From: Spirochaetota bacterium
Lineage (GTDB): Bacteria; Spirochaetota; UBA4802; UBA5550
DNA: 64,000 nt
Direction: 5' to 3'
NCBI GenBank assembly: GCA_017999915.1
Contig: JAGNKX010000014.1
Location: 93,607 to 157,606 of the forward strand
A program made the position numbers and the translations under genes. The notes beneath the pieces were generated by a model that saw nothing but the letters and a program-made list of their open reading frames with translations, had not been told where the DNA came from and did not search any database. Of this stretch, positions 44,922-54,006 are shown in pieces. Each line of letters begins with the position of its first letter. Position 1 is the first letter of the stretch.

Positions 44922-46232
44922 CTAATTCTTCATCGACAGGGGCTGTCCCGTGGCATCGATCACGGAGTGCCAGAACCGCGAGGCCGGATCGATCACTTTC
45001 CTTTGTGATACCGCCAGTTCGATGGGCACATGGGTGTATATATTGTTCCAGAGGCCGATGACCATGTCGGTTTTTCCGGCCATGCCGGCGTGAACGGCGA
45101 ACTGCCCCAGCTGGGCGCAGAAGATGGAATCATTGGGCACCGGCGGCGCGCTCCGTATTATGTAGCTCGGATCTATATACTTCAGGTTGATCTCTATTCC
45201 TTCTTTTTCGAAGTGCCGGTTAATTTCATTTTTTAAAAAAATACCGATATCCTCCAGCTTGACATTGCCGGAGGCGTCATGCTTCCGGGAGGCCATGTCT
45301 TTTTCCAGCAGGTCCTGGCCGGCTCCCTCGGCGACGCAGATGACCGCGTGATGGCGTTTGAGCATCCTGTTTTTAAGATGGACCAGGAAGCCGTTGTCCC
45401 CATGGAGATCAAAGGGAACCTCCGGGACCAGGATAAAGTTGGCGTCGTTCATGGCCAGGCACGTGTGCGCGGCGATAAAGCCTGAATGGCGTCCCATGAG
45501 CTTAACCAGGCCGATGCCGTTGGGGGCTCCCTTTGATTCGATGTGGGCGGTGTAGATCGAATCCACCGCTTTGGAATAGGCGGTTTCGAACCCGAAGGTG
45601 CGCTGAACAAAGCTGATATCATTGTCGATCGTCTTGGGCACGCCCACCACGGCGAGGTCCATGCCGCGGCCAAGGGCTATCTCCGCTATTTTATGGGCGC
45701 CCCGCAGGGTCCCGTCACCGCCGATCGTGTACAGGATATTGATCTTAAGGCGGTAAAGGGTCTCGACCAGGCGTTCCATATCCTCGGTGCCTCCCCGGGA
45801 AGAGCCGAGAATGGTGCCCCCCTCCAGGTGGATGTCCTCCACAAGATCGGGGGTGAGTTCCACCGGATCGTATCCCTTTTCAGGGTCAAGGCCGCTGTAG
45901 CCGTAGCGGATGCCGATGATCGAGCGGACGCCATAACGGTAATACGACTCCATGACGATGGACCGGATGACATCGTTGATGCCCGGGCAAAGGCCGCCGC
46001 AGGTGACAATGGCCGACCGGACCTTTGGGGGCTCGAAATAGATCGATTTCCGCGGCCCGGCCAGTTCGAAGCTCTGGTCCGTCTTGAGGCAGGAGGTATC
46101 GTTATTTACCATAAGCGGATTGAAAATCATGCGATCCTCGTCTCTACCAAAGGATGTATCCTGGAACTGGTAGATATCAACCAGGGGCGATGGCACGGTT
46201 CGTGCTCCCAGGTTTTTTATGGTAAAATCCAT
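44922..46232 (-). CDS. pfkA: 6-phosphofructokinase, ATP-type signature
   Basis: 436 residues, a glycolytic kinase of the long group III (plant and spirochaete type). The active-site motif is TIGGDGTLRGA, with Gly where PPi enzymes have Asp, so ATP is the likely phosphate donor. PKTIDNDI is the next motif and LMGRHSGFIA lines the substrate site. The mixed pair (Gly, Lys) is typical of plant-like ATP enzymes. A strong AGGGAGG precedes the start. It is divergent from a PPi-type copy 185 bases away. Confidence 0.93.
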   Translation of the reverse strand: MDFTIKNLGARTVPSPLVDIYQFQDTSFGRDEDRMIFNPLMVNNDTSCLKTDQSFELAGPRKSIYFEPPKVRSAIVTCGGLCPGINDVIRSIVMESYYRYGVRSIIGIRYGYSGLDPEKGYDPVELTPDLVEDIHLEGGTILGSSRGGTEDMERLVETLYRLKINILYTIGGDGTLRGAHKIAEIALGRGMDLAVVGVPKTIDNDISFVQRTFGFETAYSKAVDSIYTAHIESKGAPNGIGLVKLMGRHSGFIAAHTCLAMNDANFILVPEVPFDLHGDNGFLVHLKNRMLKRHHAVICVAEGAGQDLLEKDMASRKHDASGNVKLEDIGIFLKNEINRHFEKEGIEINLKYIDPSYIIRSAPPVPNDSIFCAQLGQFAVHAGMAGKTDMVIGLWNNIYTHVPIELAVSQRKVIDPASRFWHSVIDATGQPLSMKN

Positions 46233-46417
46233 GTGATTCCTCCCTGTTTGTGCGGGGTTTGGCCCCGGTGTTATTCAGTCAAGAGATCATCAGTCCCGAT
46301 CGCAAAATAATCAAGAAAAAAACCGGAATCCGGGCCCGGGCTAAAAAAGATGAATGTGCTTGACAGGGTGGAATTTTTGTTTGAGAGTACAGATTAATTT
46401 TTTTCCGGGGTGGAAAC

Positions 46418-47611
46418 ATGAAACCGAAATACAACAGGGTAGGCGTCCTCTTTTCGGGCGGGCCGGCTCCGAGCGCGAACGCGGTCATATCGTCGGTGGC
46501 CCTCAATTTCCTTGACAACCATGTCCCGGTCATCGGCATCATGCGGGGCTATGAGTTCCTCCAGGACTTCAACAAGAGCTATCCGAAGCTCCGGAAGGAC
46601 GTCCATTACGGCACCATCACCTACGACATCACCAAGGCGAGAAACAGGAGCGGGATTTTCCTGCGCACGTCCCGGGCCAACCCGGGCAAGGACATCAAGA
46701 CCATGGAAGACCTGAACAACCCGGAGAAAAACGCCCGCCTCAGGAACATCCTCGACGCCTTCGAGCACCTGGAGATCGGCGCCCTGGTGTCCATCGGCGG
46801 CGACGATACGCTCAAGACCGCCAACTACCTCTGGCTCATGGGCTTCCCGGTGATCCACATCCCCAAGACCATCGACAACGACTACTACGGCATACCGTGG
46901 ACCTTCGGCTACTGGACCGCGGTGGACGTGGCGCAGAAAATTCTTTTGAACCTGAAGGCCGACGCCCAGGCGACGGACAGCTTTTTTATCGTGGAGCTCA
47001 TGGGAAGGAAGTCCGGGTGGATCACCTACGCCGCGGGCATCGCATCGGAGGCGATCCTGATGATATCCTCCGAGGACATAGAGGAAAGCGTGCTGAACCT
47101 GGAGCACCTCGTCGAAAAGATAACCGATATCATCATTGCCCGCGAGAACGACCAGAAGCCCTATGGCGTCATCGCCATTTCCGAGGGGATCGTGGACAAG
47201 CTCCCGGATGAGCTCAAGCCTAAGGCCACTGACAAGCATGGCAACATCCGTCTCGGGGAGGCGAAGATATCGACCATCCTGGCGGAGCACGTGAAGGAGC
47301 GCTACAAGGACAAGACCGGCCTCGATGTGAAGATAACCCCGAAGCAGGTGGGTTACGAGATCCGCTCAGCCTATCCCACGGCCTTTGACGTGGTCATGGG
47401 AAGCATGCTCGGCTACGGCGCGGCCAGGTACTTCGTGGACGGCAATTTCGGCATCATGGTCTCCGTTACGGACAATTTCGACCTGAAGGCGGTGCCTTTT
47501 TCCGATCTGATCGACAAGGACACGCTGCTGACCAGGCTGCGCGATGTCCCGCGGGGAAGCGATTTTTTCAACATGAAAAACAGGCTCCAGTACACCAATA
47601 TCTTCGAATGA
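46418..47611 (+). CDS. PPi-dependent 6-phosphofructokinase-type
   Basis: 397 residues. The active-site motif SIGGDDTLKTA has Asp where ATP enzymes have Gly, and PKTIDND follows with Lys. The Asp/Lys pair is the known mark of pyrophosphate-dependent enzymes, which work reversibly in glycolysis and gluconeogenesis. The start FSGGPAPSANAVISS and ELMGRKSGWITYAAG are normal. GGGGTGG precedes the ATG. The next gene, a lipoprotein, follows closely. PPi dependence is inferred from motif only. Confidence 0.92.
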   Translation: MKPKYNRVGVLFSGGPAPSANAVISSVALNFLDNHVPVIGIMRGYEFLQDFNKSYPKLRKDVHYGTITYDITKARNRSGIFLRTSRANPGKDIKTMEDLNNPEKNARLRNILDAFEHLEIGALVSIGGDDTLKTANYLWLMGFPVIHIPKTIDNDYYGIPWTFGYWTAVDVAQKILLNLKADAQATDSFFIVELMGRKSGWITYAAGIASEAILMISSEDIEESVLNLEHLVEKITDIIIARENDQKPYGVIAISEGIVDKLPDELKPKATDKHGNIRLGEAKISTILAEHVKERYKDKTGLDVKITPKQVGYEIRSAYPTAFDVVMGSMLGYGAARYFVDGNFGIMVSVTDNFDLKAVPFSDLIDKDTLLTRLRDVPRGSDFFNMKNRLQYTNIFE

Positions 47612-47628
47612 GGCCAGGCGGTGACATC

Positions 47629-48102
47629 ATGAGGCGTGCACTGTTCCTTATCGCGATGACGGCCCTGACCCTTGCCGGGGTATCCTGTTCCCGCGGGAAG
47701 GTGTCGACGAGCTTCGGCGGCGTCTTTGAAAAGCTTAAACAGGCGCGCGATTTCAGCGAGGCGAAGCCGTACTACACAGACGGCACCGTCGACGCCATCG
47801 ACGAGGCGGTGAAGGGCGGCGTTATCAGCGAAAAGGAGAGGCTCAGAATCCTTCCCCTCTTCAATGAAAAGACCGCCTGGGACGAGCTTTCCCGGAAAAA
47901 CGACGGCTCCCGCGGCTCGATCCGCATCCGCTACACCGGGCACCCTGTCGAAAACATGATCGGCTTCGAGATGGATTTCAATCTGCTCAAGGAAGGCGGC
48001 TCGTGGAAGATCGACCTGGAGGACGAGATACGCCAGGCACTGCGCGGCCGCGAAAAGGGGAGCGCCGCGGAGTATATCCAGAGAATAAAGAGGAAGTACT
48101 GA
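47629..48102 (+). CDS. small lipoprotein
   Basis: 157 residues with signal peptide and lipobox AGVSC (Cys20). The mature part has helix-rich segments (GGVFEKLKQARDFSEAKPYY, GGVISEKERLRILPLF), then strands (SIRIRYTGHPVENMIGFEMD) and an end helix. The layout of a short alpha part followed by a beta sheet resembles small DUF4878-like or SnoaL-like folds, but I cannot confirm a family. I start at 47629, where a GGCGGTG ribosome site precedes; the ATG at 47608 would overlap the kinase stop. Confidence 0.75.
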   Translation: MRRALFLIAMTALTLAGVSCSRGKVSTSFGGVFEKLKQARDFSEAKPYYTDGTVDAIDEAVKGGVISEKERLRILPLFNEKTAWDELSRKNDGSRGSIRIRYTGHPVENMIGFEMDFNLLKEGGSWKIDLEDEIRQALRGREKGSAAEYIQRIKRKY

Positions 48103-48138
48103 TTTTTCCACCAGCCAGATGAAGTATCTTTTGCAGCA

Positions 48139-48333
48139 ATCCCTCACCCGCGCTCCGCGCGCACTAAGCGACAGGATGTCGCGCATGCAGCATCGTGCAT
48201 GGATGTACAAGATGCTGCCTCCCATTAAGAATGGAAAAAAGGAGAGGGCTTCCTGGTTAATGGCTTATCTCAATTTCCCCCCTTCTCCTTTATTCATTTC
48301 TCAATGGGAGAAGGGGCTGGGGGATGAGGGGTT
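48139..48333. repeat. MITE-like intergenic repeat
   Basis: Imperfect terminal inverted ends AATCCCTCA (48139-48147) and TGAGGGGTT (48325-48333) enclose GCAGCATC/GATGCTGC (48187-48218) and CCCCTTCTCC/GGAGAAGGGG (48279-48316). No gene is seen inside. Similar CCCTCACCC...GGGGATGAGGG repeats are frequent between genes in many bacteria. Confidence 0.6.
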
Positions 48334-48354
48334 TAACGACAGAGGATTTGCTTC

Positions 48355-48936
48355 TCAGTACATCGATATGGCGAGGTTCAGTATGATCTCCTCCATGAGC
48401 TCCTTTGCCTCCCCGTCGTCGGGGAATCGCTCGATGAAGGTGATGCAGGCGATGTAGGCCATGTAGAGGGCGCCGCTCTCAATGTAAAGATTGATGAGAT
48501 TGAAGTGGATCTCCTCAATGTCCTGGTTGATCTCAAGGGACTTGGTGTAGTAGAAGATCGCCTGCTCCGGCTCCCCCATCTCCCAGCACACGCCGGCCAG
48601 GTTGGCCAGGGTCACGGCGTCATGGGGATTCAGCTTGATGGAGCGCTCCAGGACCTGCTTCGATTTCTTGAATTTTCCCAGCTCGCAGAGGGTGATGCCG
48701 AGGCCGTTCAGTATATCCGGGTCCGTGCCGTCGAGCATAGCGCCGATGCTGAAGAGCTTGAGGGCCTTGTCGAAATCGCCCATCTCGACATATTCATAGC
48801 CGGTATCGATGAGGAGGGCGGGATTCTCCCGCAGCTCGCTCAACTCTTCCAAACCGATCTGCATCTCCTTGAGGACAAGGGAGTTGATCTTCTTCTGAAC
48901 CCGGGTGTTCGATCGTTGATTGTCTGACACGGTCAT
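48355..48936 (-). CDS. TPR-repeat protein
   Basis: 193 residues, cytoplasmic, of tetratricopeptide repeats. At least three full units are seen (YEYVEMGDFDKALKLFSIGA, GLGITLCELGKFKKSKQVLE, ANLAGVCWEMGEPEQAIFYY). These build a right-handed helical scaffold for protein contacts. No other domain is present. The ribosome site is unclear. A perfect -35 box TTGACA (minus strand, 48993-48988) with a weak TAGTGT 17 bases later may be its promoter. Confidence 0.87.
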   Translation of the reverse strand: MTVSDNQRSNTRVQKKINSLVLKEMQIGLEELSELRENPALLIDTGYEYVEMGDFDKALKLFSIGAMLDGTDPDILNGLGITLCELGKFKKSKQVLERSIKLNPHDAVTLANLAGVCWEMGEPEQAIFYYTKSLEINQDIEEIHFNLINLYIESGALYMAYIACITFIERFPDDGEAKELMEEIILNLAISMY

Positions 48937-49352
48937 AACATTATGTCTTTTGCTCTCTTTTTTGACACTATTGCCGAAGATGGTTTATGTCAAGAAAAAA
49001 TATTTTCCCGCACCCATGGGGCCGACACAGGTAACGATCTCACTCCCACGGTCACCCTCCCCGTAACACTGAGAGAGGAAAAGTTTGCCAGAGACATGAT
49101 GGAGGCCTATTGAAAGACCCGGGAAAAAGATGCCCCAGGCCGGTCGAAGAGATAGAACGAAAAAACTACTTGACTGATTTCCGGTAATATTTCTTATTGA
49201 AAAATTCAAGAGCAAAACCGGAATACGATCCGTCAGGCCTTCAGATAGAAAAGGATAGCGGCGGCATGGGGCGGGATGAGCGTTCGCCCGCCGGCGGCTG
49301 AATTTGCACTGCAATAGTCACAGCGAAGAGTAATAACCAAAGGAGTCCTCGA
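48937..49352. other. gap between TPR gene and rnf operon
   Basis: 416 bases without a convincing gene. A minus-strand TTGACA-17-TAGTGT promoter for the TPR gene sits at 48965-48993. For the rnf side I see TTGACT at 49170 but no good -10 at the proper distance. Confidence 0.4.
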
Positions 49353-49634
49353 ATGCCAAAAGAGAAGATATTTTGCGCAAACTGCCAGCACTGCATAGTG
49401 ATACGGCAATATGAATCCGAACCGGACCGCTATGTCCTGCGGGTCAAGTGCCTCAAGAAAAAATGGGTCAAGCGGTCGGGAGAAGAGAAGCTGTACAAGT
49501 TTTTTACCGTGGCGCGCAGGATCATGGACGACTGCGAATACTACACGGAATCAGGAGAACTGTTCCCGTACATAAAAAACCTCAGAAAAGAGCTGCCGAT
49601 TAAGGATGAGATATACTCCACCAAGGATGTATAG
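49353..49634 (+). CDS. small cysteine-rich protein, rnf operon leader gene
   Basis: 93 residues. CANCQHC near the start and further cysteines at KC and DDCEYY suggest a small zinc-binding fold; the rest is basic and helical (KLYKFFTVARRIMDDCEYY). AAAGGAG stands upstream of the ATG. Its stop is two bases before rnfC, so it is cotranscribed and could serve Rnf assembly or regulation. No family recognised. Confidence 0.75.
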   Translation: MPKEKIFCANCQHCIVIRQYESEPDRYVLRVKCLKKKWVKRSGEEKLYKFFTVARRIMDDCEYYTESGELFPYIKNLRKELPIKDEIYSTKDV

Positions 49635-49636
49635 CG

Positions 49637-50953
49637 ATGTTTTCGCGTTTTGGCGGTGGCATACACCCGCCCGGACATAAAAGCATTACTCAGGACCTGA
49701 AATTCATAAATCTTCCGATACCCCATGCCTGCTCCATACCCCTCCAGCAGCATGTGGGCGCCCCCGCAGAGCCGGCTGTTTCCGCAGGAGAGATCGTCTC
49801 CGAGGGCCAGCTCATCGGCCGGGCCAAGGGCGTCATCAGCGCCAACGTGCATTCGTCGATCCCGGGCAAGGTGGTCGATATCGCGCCGGTTCCCACCGTG
49901 TATGGGCCGCAGCAAGCAGTCATCATCGAGGCCGAAGGGTCTTTTACCTCCTCGGCAAAGCCCCAGGTGGCGGCGAACTGGACGGTCCTCACCGGCCCGG
50001 AGCTGTGCGCCATCATCAGGGAGGCCGGCATCGTGGGCCTGGGTGGCGCCGCCTTTCCCACGGCGGTGAAGCTGTCGCCGCCGCCGGAAAAGAAGATCGA
50101 CACCCTCATCGTGAACGGCGCGGAATGCGAGCCCTACCTTACCGTGGACGATATGCTGATGCGGAGCTTCCCGGAGGCCGTCATCGAGGGGACCCGGATC
50201 GCCCTGAAGGCCCTGGGCATCCAGAGAGCGGTCATCGGCGTGGAGGGAAACAAGAAGGAGGCCATCGAGGCGCTGAAAAAGTGCCTCAATGACGGGCCCG
50301 CGCGGGAATCCATCGGCATACAAAAGCTCAGGACCATATACCCCCAGGGTGCTGAAAAGCAGCTGATCTACGGCATCCTACGGCGGCGTGTCCCTTCAGG
50401 GGGGCTGCCGATGGACGCCGGCGTTATCGTGCAGAACGCGGGTACTCTTTTTGCGATCCGCGAAGCGGTCCTCTTTAATCGTCCCCTCTTTTCCCGCTAC
50501 GTCACCGTATCGGGTAACGCAATTAAAAATCCCGGCAATTACAAGGTGCGCATCGGCACCCGCTTAACAGACATCGTTGAGGAGTGCGGGGGCCTCACGG
50601 AGGAGCCGACGCGGATCATCATGGGCGGTCCCCTCTGCGGCGTCAGCGTTCACTCCCTTGATTTCCCGGTGGTGAAGGGCACCTCCGGCATACTGTTCAT
50701 TGCCGGGAAAGAAGCGGCGGCCTCGGATTACTCCCCCTGCATTCGCTGCGGGCGATGCGTGACCGTCTGCCCCATGGGGCTGCTTCCCAACGAGCTCGGC
50801 GCCTCCGCTGAAAAGAACCGCCTTGACCTCGCCGGAAATCTCCATCCCTTCGATTGCATCATGTGCGGCTCCTGCAGCTACGTGTGCCCCGCGCGGCGGC
50901 CCCTGAGCCATTTTATAAAGCTGGTCCAGCAGAGATTGAAGGCCAGCGCCTGA
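49637..50953 (+). CDS. rnfC: Rnf complex subunit RnfC
   Basis: Soluble, NADH-facing subunit of the Rnf ion-translocating ferredoxin:NAD oxidoreductase. 438 residues. The N-terminal domain shows HIPLQQHVGAPAEP-like order, followed by the flavin/NADH part with GLGGAAFPTAVKL and VNGAECEPYLTVDD. Two 4Fe-4S motifs lie near the end, CIRCGRCVTVCPMG and CIMCGSCSYVCP. This is the first large gene of rnfCDGEA; rnfD follows after 13 bases. With RnfB absent here the route from ferredoxin is unclear. Confidence 0.96.
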   Translation: MFSRFGGGIHPPGHKSITQDLKFINLPIPHACSIPLQQHVGAPAEPAVSAGEIVSEGQLIGRAKGVISANVHSSIPGKVVDIAPVPTVYGPQQAVIIEAEGSFTSSAKPQVAANWTVLTGPELCAIIREAGIVGLGGAAFPTAVKLSPPPEKKIDTLIVNGAECEPYLTVDDMLMRSFPEAVIEGTRIALKALGIQRAVIGVEGNKKEAIEALKKCLNDGPARESIGIQKLRTIYPQGAEKQLIYGILRRRVPSGGLPMDAGVIVQNAGTLFAIREAVLFNRPLFSRYVTVSGNAIKNPGNYKVRIGTRLTDIVEECGGLTEEPTRIIMGGPLCGVSVHSLDFPVVKGTSGILFIAGKEAAASDYSPCIRCGRCVTVCPMGLLPNELGASAEKNRLDLAGNLHPFDCIMCGSCSYVCPARRPLSHFIKLVQQRLKASA

Positions 50954-50966
50954 ACCCGGTGACGCC

Positions 50967-52079
50967 ATGGCAGATAAGAAAATAAAAGAAACCATGAAAA
51001 AGCTGCCGGTCATGACCGGCGCTCCCCACATCCGTTCCGGCGAATCGATACCGAAGATAATGTGGTCCGTGATCGCCGCCCTCTTGCCCGCGGTGGCCTT
51101 TGCCGTGTACCACTTTGGCATGCCGGCCCTGAAGCTGATGGCGGTGTCCGTCGCCGCGGCGGTCGCCGCCGAGGCGCTGATGCAGCTTCTGCTGCGGAAG
51201 CGCCTTACGGCCCATGACGGATCGGCCGTGATCACGGGGCTTCTCTTGGCCATGAACATTCCGCCCGGGGCGCCCCTCTGGATGGCGGCCATCGGGTCCG
51301 TTTTCGCCATGATCATCGTCAAGCACCTCTTCGGCGGCCTCGGGTTCAACATCTTCAACCCGGCCCTGGCGGCCCGGGCCTTTCTCCTGGCCTCGTGGCC
51401 GGTGCACATGACCACGTCATGGCACCGCTTCGGCGAGCATAATGTCCTGATGCAGAACGCGCAGAACAGCGCGGAGCTCTCCCCGGCCCTGTTCGACGCC
51501 CTCACCGGGGCGACGCCCCTCACCCTCATGAAGGAGGGGCCGAAGATCCTGTCGGACAACCATGTCGCCCTGTCGAAGCTCTATGACATGGTCCTCTCGC
51601 CGGACATGCTCAGGTCGCTCTTCCTGGGAACCGTGGGGGGGTCCATCGGCGAGACATCGGCCCTGCTTCTTCTGGCCGGGGGGCTCTTTCTCATGATACG
51701 GAAAATCATCACCTGGCACATTCCGGTGTCCTTCATCGGCACCGTGGCCGCCGCAGCGGCCGGGTATCACTACCTTGCGGGCTTCCCAGAGCCGCACCTG
51801 ATGGCCCTCTACCAGGTCCTGTCCGGCGGCCTCATCCTGGGGGCCTTCTTCATGGCCACCGACATGGTCACGTCGCCGGTGTCGAAAAAGGGGATGCTGA
51901 TCTTCGGCGCCGGGTGCGGGCTCCTGACCTTCGTCATCCGCCAGTGGGGCGGATACCCTGAGGGCGTTTCCTACGCCATCCTGATCATGAACGCCTTCGT
52001 TCCCCTCATCGACCGGTACACGAAGCCGCGGGTCTTCGGCCTGCGCGAAAGAAAGAAACTCGCGGCGGCGGCGAAATGA
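50967..52079 (+). CDS. rnfD: Rnf complex subunit RnfD
   Basis: Integral membrane subunit with covalent FMN. 370 residues, about nine or ten membrane helices. The family motifs SAVITGLLLAMNIPP, GLGFNIFNPALAARAFL and the flavin-attachment motif FDALTGATPLT (D-x2-T-G-A-T, Thr as acceptor) are present. The stop overlaps the rnfG start by four bases. The flavinylation motif is intact in this subunit, unlike in the neighbour RnfG. Confidence 0.96.
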   Translation: MADKKIKETMKKLPVMTGAPHIRSGESIPKIMWSVIAALLPAVAFAVYHFGMPALKLMAVSVAAAVAAEALMQLLLRKRLTAHDGSAVITGLLLAMNIPPGAPLWMAAIGSVFAMIIVKHLFGGLGFNIFNPALAARAFLLASWPVHMTTSWHRFGEHNVLMQNAQNSAELSPALFDALTGATPLTLMKEGPKILSDNHVALSKLYDMVLSPDMLRSLFLGTVGGSIGETSALLLLAGGLFLMIRKIITWHIPVSFIGTVAAAAAGYHYLAGFPEPHLMALYQVLSGGLILGAFFMATDMVTSPVSKKGMLIFGAGCGLLTFVIRQWGGYPEGVSYAILIMNAFVPLIDRYTKPRVFGLRERKKLAAAAK

Positions 52080-52795
52080 TGAAGGATATCGTAAAACCCA
52101 CGGTCATACTGACGGCCATCGCCCTGGTCTGCGTCTTCATGCTGTCCCACGTTGAGAGGCTCACCGCGCCCGCCATCGCCAGCCGGGCAAGGGAGAAGAA
52201 GGAGCAGGCCCTGGCCCTGGTGCTCCCCGGCTTCGCCGTGGGGGCGGAGCGGAAAACGAAGGTGGACGGCAGGGAATTCACCTGGTGGGAAGGGGAGAAG
52301 AAGGTTGAAGACGCCATCTTGAAAGAAAAGATCGTGAAAGGATTCGCCTTTGTCACGAAAAGCCACGGTTACAGCGGCGATATAGAATTCATGGCGGGCG
52401 TTGACGAAGCCGGGAAAATCATGGGCCTCACCATCATCGGCCAGACCGAAACGCCTGGCCTCGGGGCGCGGTGCGTGGAAGTGGCCAGCCGCGAGACCCT
52501 CTGGGACCATGTACGGGGCGGCATCCCGGTGAGGGACTTGCCCGACGAAGTGCGGATACCCTGGTTCCAGAAACAGTTCGAAGGCCTGGACACGAACAGG
52601 AAGATCGGTTTCATGAGACGCGGCGTGTGGAACCCCAACATGCGCGAAAGCCTCATCGAGAAAAACGCCATTTCGGCGATAACGGGGGCGATGATTACAT
52701 CAACGGCGGTGATCGCCGGCGTCGAGGCGGCCATGACGAAGCTCCAGAAAGCCCGCGCCCTTTCAGCGCCGGCACCGGGCGGGGGCGCCAGATGA
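52076..52795 (+). CDS. rnfG: Rnf complex subunit RnfG, flavin motif altered
   Basis: Membrane-anchored periplasmic-side subunit, normally with covalent FMN. 239 residues with one N-terminal helix (IVKPTVILTAIALVCVFML). The segment VIGQTETPGLGARC is the conserved family part. The expected flavin motif D-x2-S/T-G-A-T reads SAITGAMITST, so the acceptor Thr is Met (codon 52691-52693) and the Asp is Ser. Either this RnfG carries no covalent FMN or it uses another Thr. It overlaps rnfE by four bases. Confidence 0.93.
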   Translation: MMKDIVKPTVILTAIALVCVFMLSHVERLTAPAIASRAREKKEQALALVLPGFAVGAERKTKVDGREFTWWEGEKKVEDAILKEKIVKGFAFVTKSHGYSGDIEFMAGVDEAGKIMGLTIIGQTETPGLGARCVEVASRETLWDHVRGGIPVRDLPDEVRIPWFQKQFEGLDTNRKIGFMRRGVWNPNMRESLIEKNAISAITGAMITSTAVIAGVEAAMTKLQKARALSAPAPGGGAR

Positions 52796-53388
52796 GATAC
52801 TGGAAGGAATTGGTCAAGGGAATATGGTCGCGCAATCCCCAGCTCGTCATCGGGCTGGCCTTCTGTCCCACGCTGGCGGTATCCACGTCCCTGTCCAACG
52901 CCCTCTGGATGACCCTGGCCGCCACCTTCGTCCTGGTCTGCTCCAACCTCCTCATCTCGTCGATACGGAAGATAGTGCCCGGCCACCTGCGGATACCGAT
53001 CTTCATCACCATCATAGCGACCTTCGTCACCGTGGTGGACCTGCTCCTCAACGCCTACCGGCCCGAGGTGTACCGCTCCCTGGGAATCTTCATCCCCCTC
53101 ATCGTGGTCAACTGCATCATCCTGGGACGGGCCGAGGAGTTCGCCCAGAAGAACGGCATAATCCTCTCGGTCCTGGACGGAATCGGCATGGGGATCGGCT
53201 TCGGCCTCACCCTGACGATCCTGGCGGCCGTGCGGGAGGTCCTCGGGGCCAACACCCTCTTCGGCTATACCCTGATACCGGGCATGGAGCCGGCGACGGC
53301 TATGGTCATGGCGCCGGGGGCCTTTTTTGTGCTGGCCCTCATGCTCTGGGCCATGAACGCAATCAATTCACGGTCAAAAAGGAAATAG
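52792..53388 (+). CDS. rnfE: Rnf complex subunit RnfE
   Basis: Integral membrane subunit that, with RnfA, forms the central ion path of Rnf. 198 residues, about six helices. Family motifs: NPQLVIGLAFCPTLAVSTSL, IPIFITIIATFVTVVDLLL, IPLIVVNCIILGRAEEFAQ. The start is ATG 52792 within the ATGA overlap of rnfG; a longer open frame upstream is shadow. RnfA follows after three bases. Confidence 0.95.
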   Translation: MRYWKELVKGIWSRNPQLVIGLAFCPTLAVSTSLSNALWMTLAATFVLVCSNLLISSIRKIVPGHLRIPIFITIIATFVTVVDLLLNAYRPEVYRSLGIFIPLIVVNCIILGRAEEFAQKNGIILSVLDGIGMGIGFGLTLTILAAVREVLGANTLFGYTLIPGMEPATAMVMAPGAFFVLALMLWAMNAINSRSKRK

Positions 53389-53391
53389 GCC

Positions 53392-53997
53392 ATGGAGATA
53401 AAGATATTCGTCACCATACTGCTCAGCACCATCTTCATCAACAACTACGTGCTGGCGCGGCTCCTGGGGCTCTGCCCCTTCCTGGGCGTTTCCAAGAAGC
53501 TTGACTCGGCCATAGGCATGGGCCTGGCGGTCACCTTCGTCATGACCCTGACCTCGTTCATAACCTATCCTATCTACAAATACCTGCTGGCGCCCTACGG
53601 CCTGACGTACCTGACCACCATCGTCTTCATCCTGGTCATCGCGGCCCTGGTGCAGCTGGTGGAGATGGTCATCGAGAAGACATCCCCGGCGCTTTACCGG
53701 GCCCTGGGAATATTCCTGCCCCTGATCACCACCAACTGCGCGGTGCTGGGCGTGGCGGTCCTCAACCTCTCTTCCGGCTTCGCGGAGCCGAATGTTTCCA
53801 TGGGCCTGCTGAAGAGCGTGATCCAGGGGTTCGGCGGCGGTGTGGGCTTCACACTGGCCCTGGTCATCATGGCGGGGATACGGGAGCGCCTGGAACTGGC
53901 CGACATTCCGGAGAACCTGAAGGGTGTACCCATCACCTTCATAACCGCCGGGCTGCTGGCACTGGCGTTTTACGGCTTTTCGGGGATGAAGATCTAG
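53392..53997 (+). CDS. rnfA: Rnf complex subunit RnfA
   Basis: Partner of RnfE in the membrane. 201 residues, about six helices. Family motifs: FINNYVLARLLGLCPFLGVS, GLAVTFVMTLTSF, IFLPLITTNCAVLGVAVLN. It is the last rnf gene here: only nine bases follow before a convergent VanX-like gene, so the usual rnfB gene is not present at this place. Confidence 0.95.
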   Translation: MEIKIFVTILLSTIFINNYVLARLLGLCPFLGVSKKLDSAIGMGLAVTFVMTLTSFITYPIYKYLLAPYGLTYLTTIVFILVIAALVQLVEMVIEKTSPALYRALGIFLPLITTNCAVLGVAVLNLSSGFAEPNVSMGLLKSVIQGFGGGVGFTLALVIMAGIRERLELADIPENLKGVPITFITAGLLALAFYGFSGMKI

Positions 53998-54006
53998 ATT
54001 GCAGAA

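Noticed and set aside
53998..54006. rnfB hidden after rnfA
   Set aside because: Only nine bases separate rnfA from the convergent dipeptidase gene; no Fe-S cysteine pattern is seen in any frame there.
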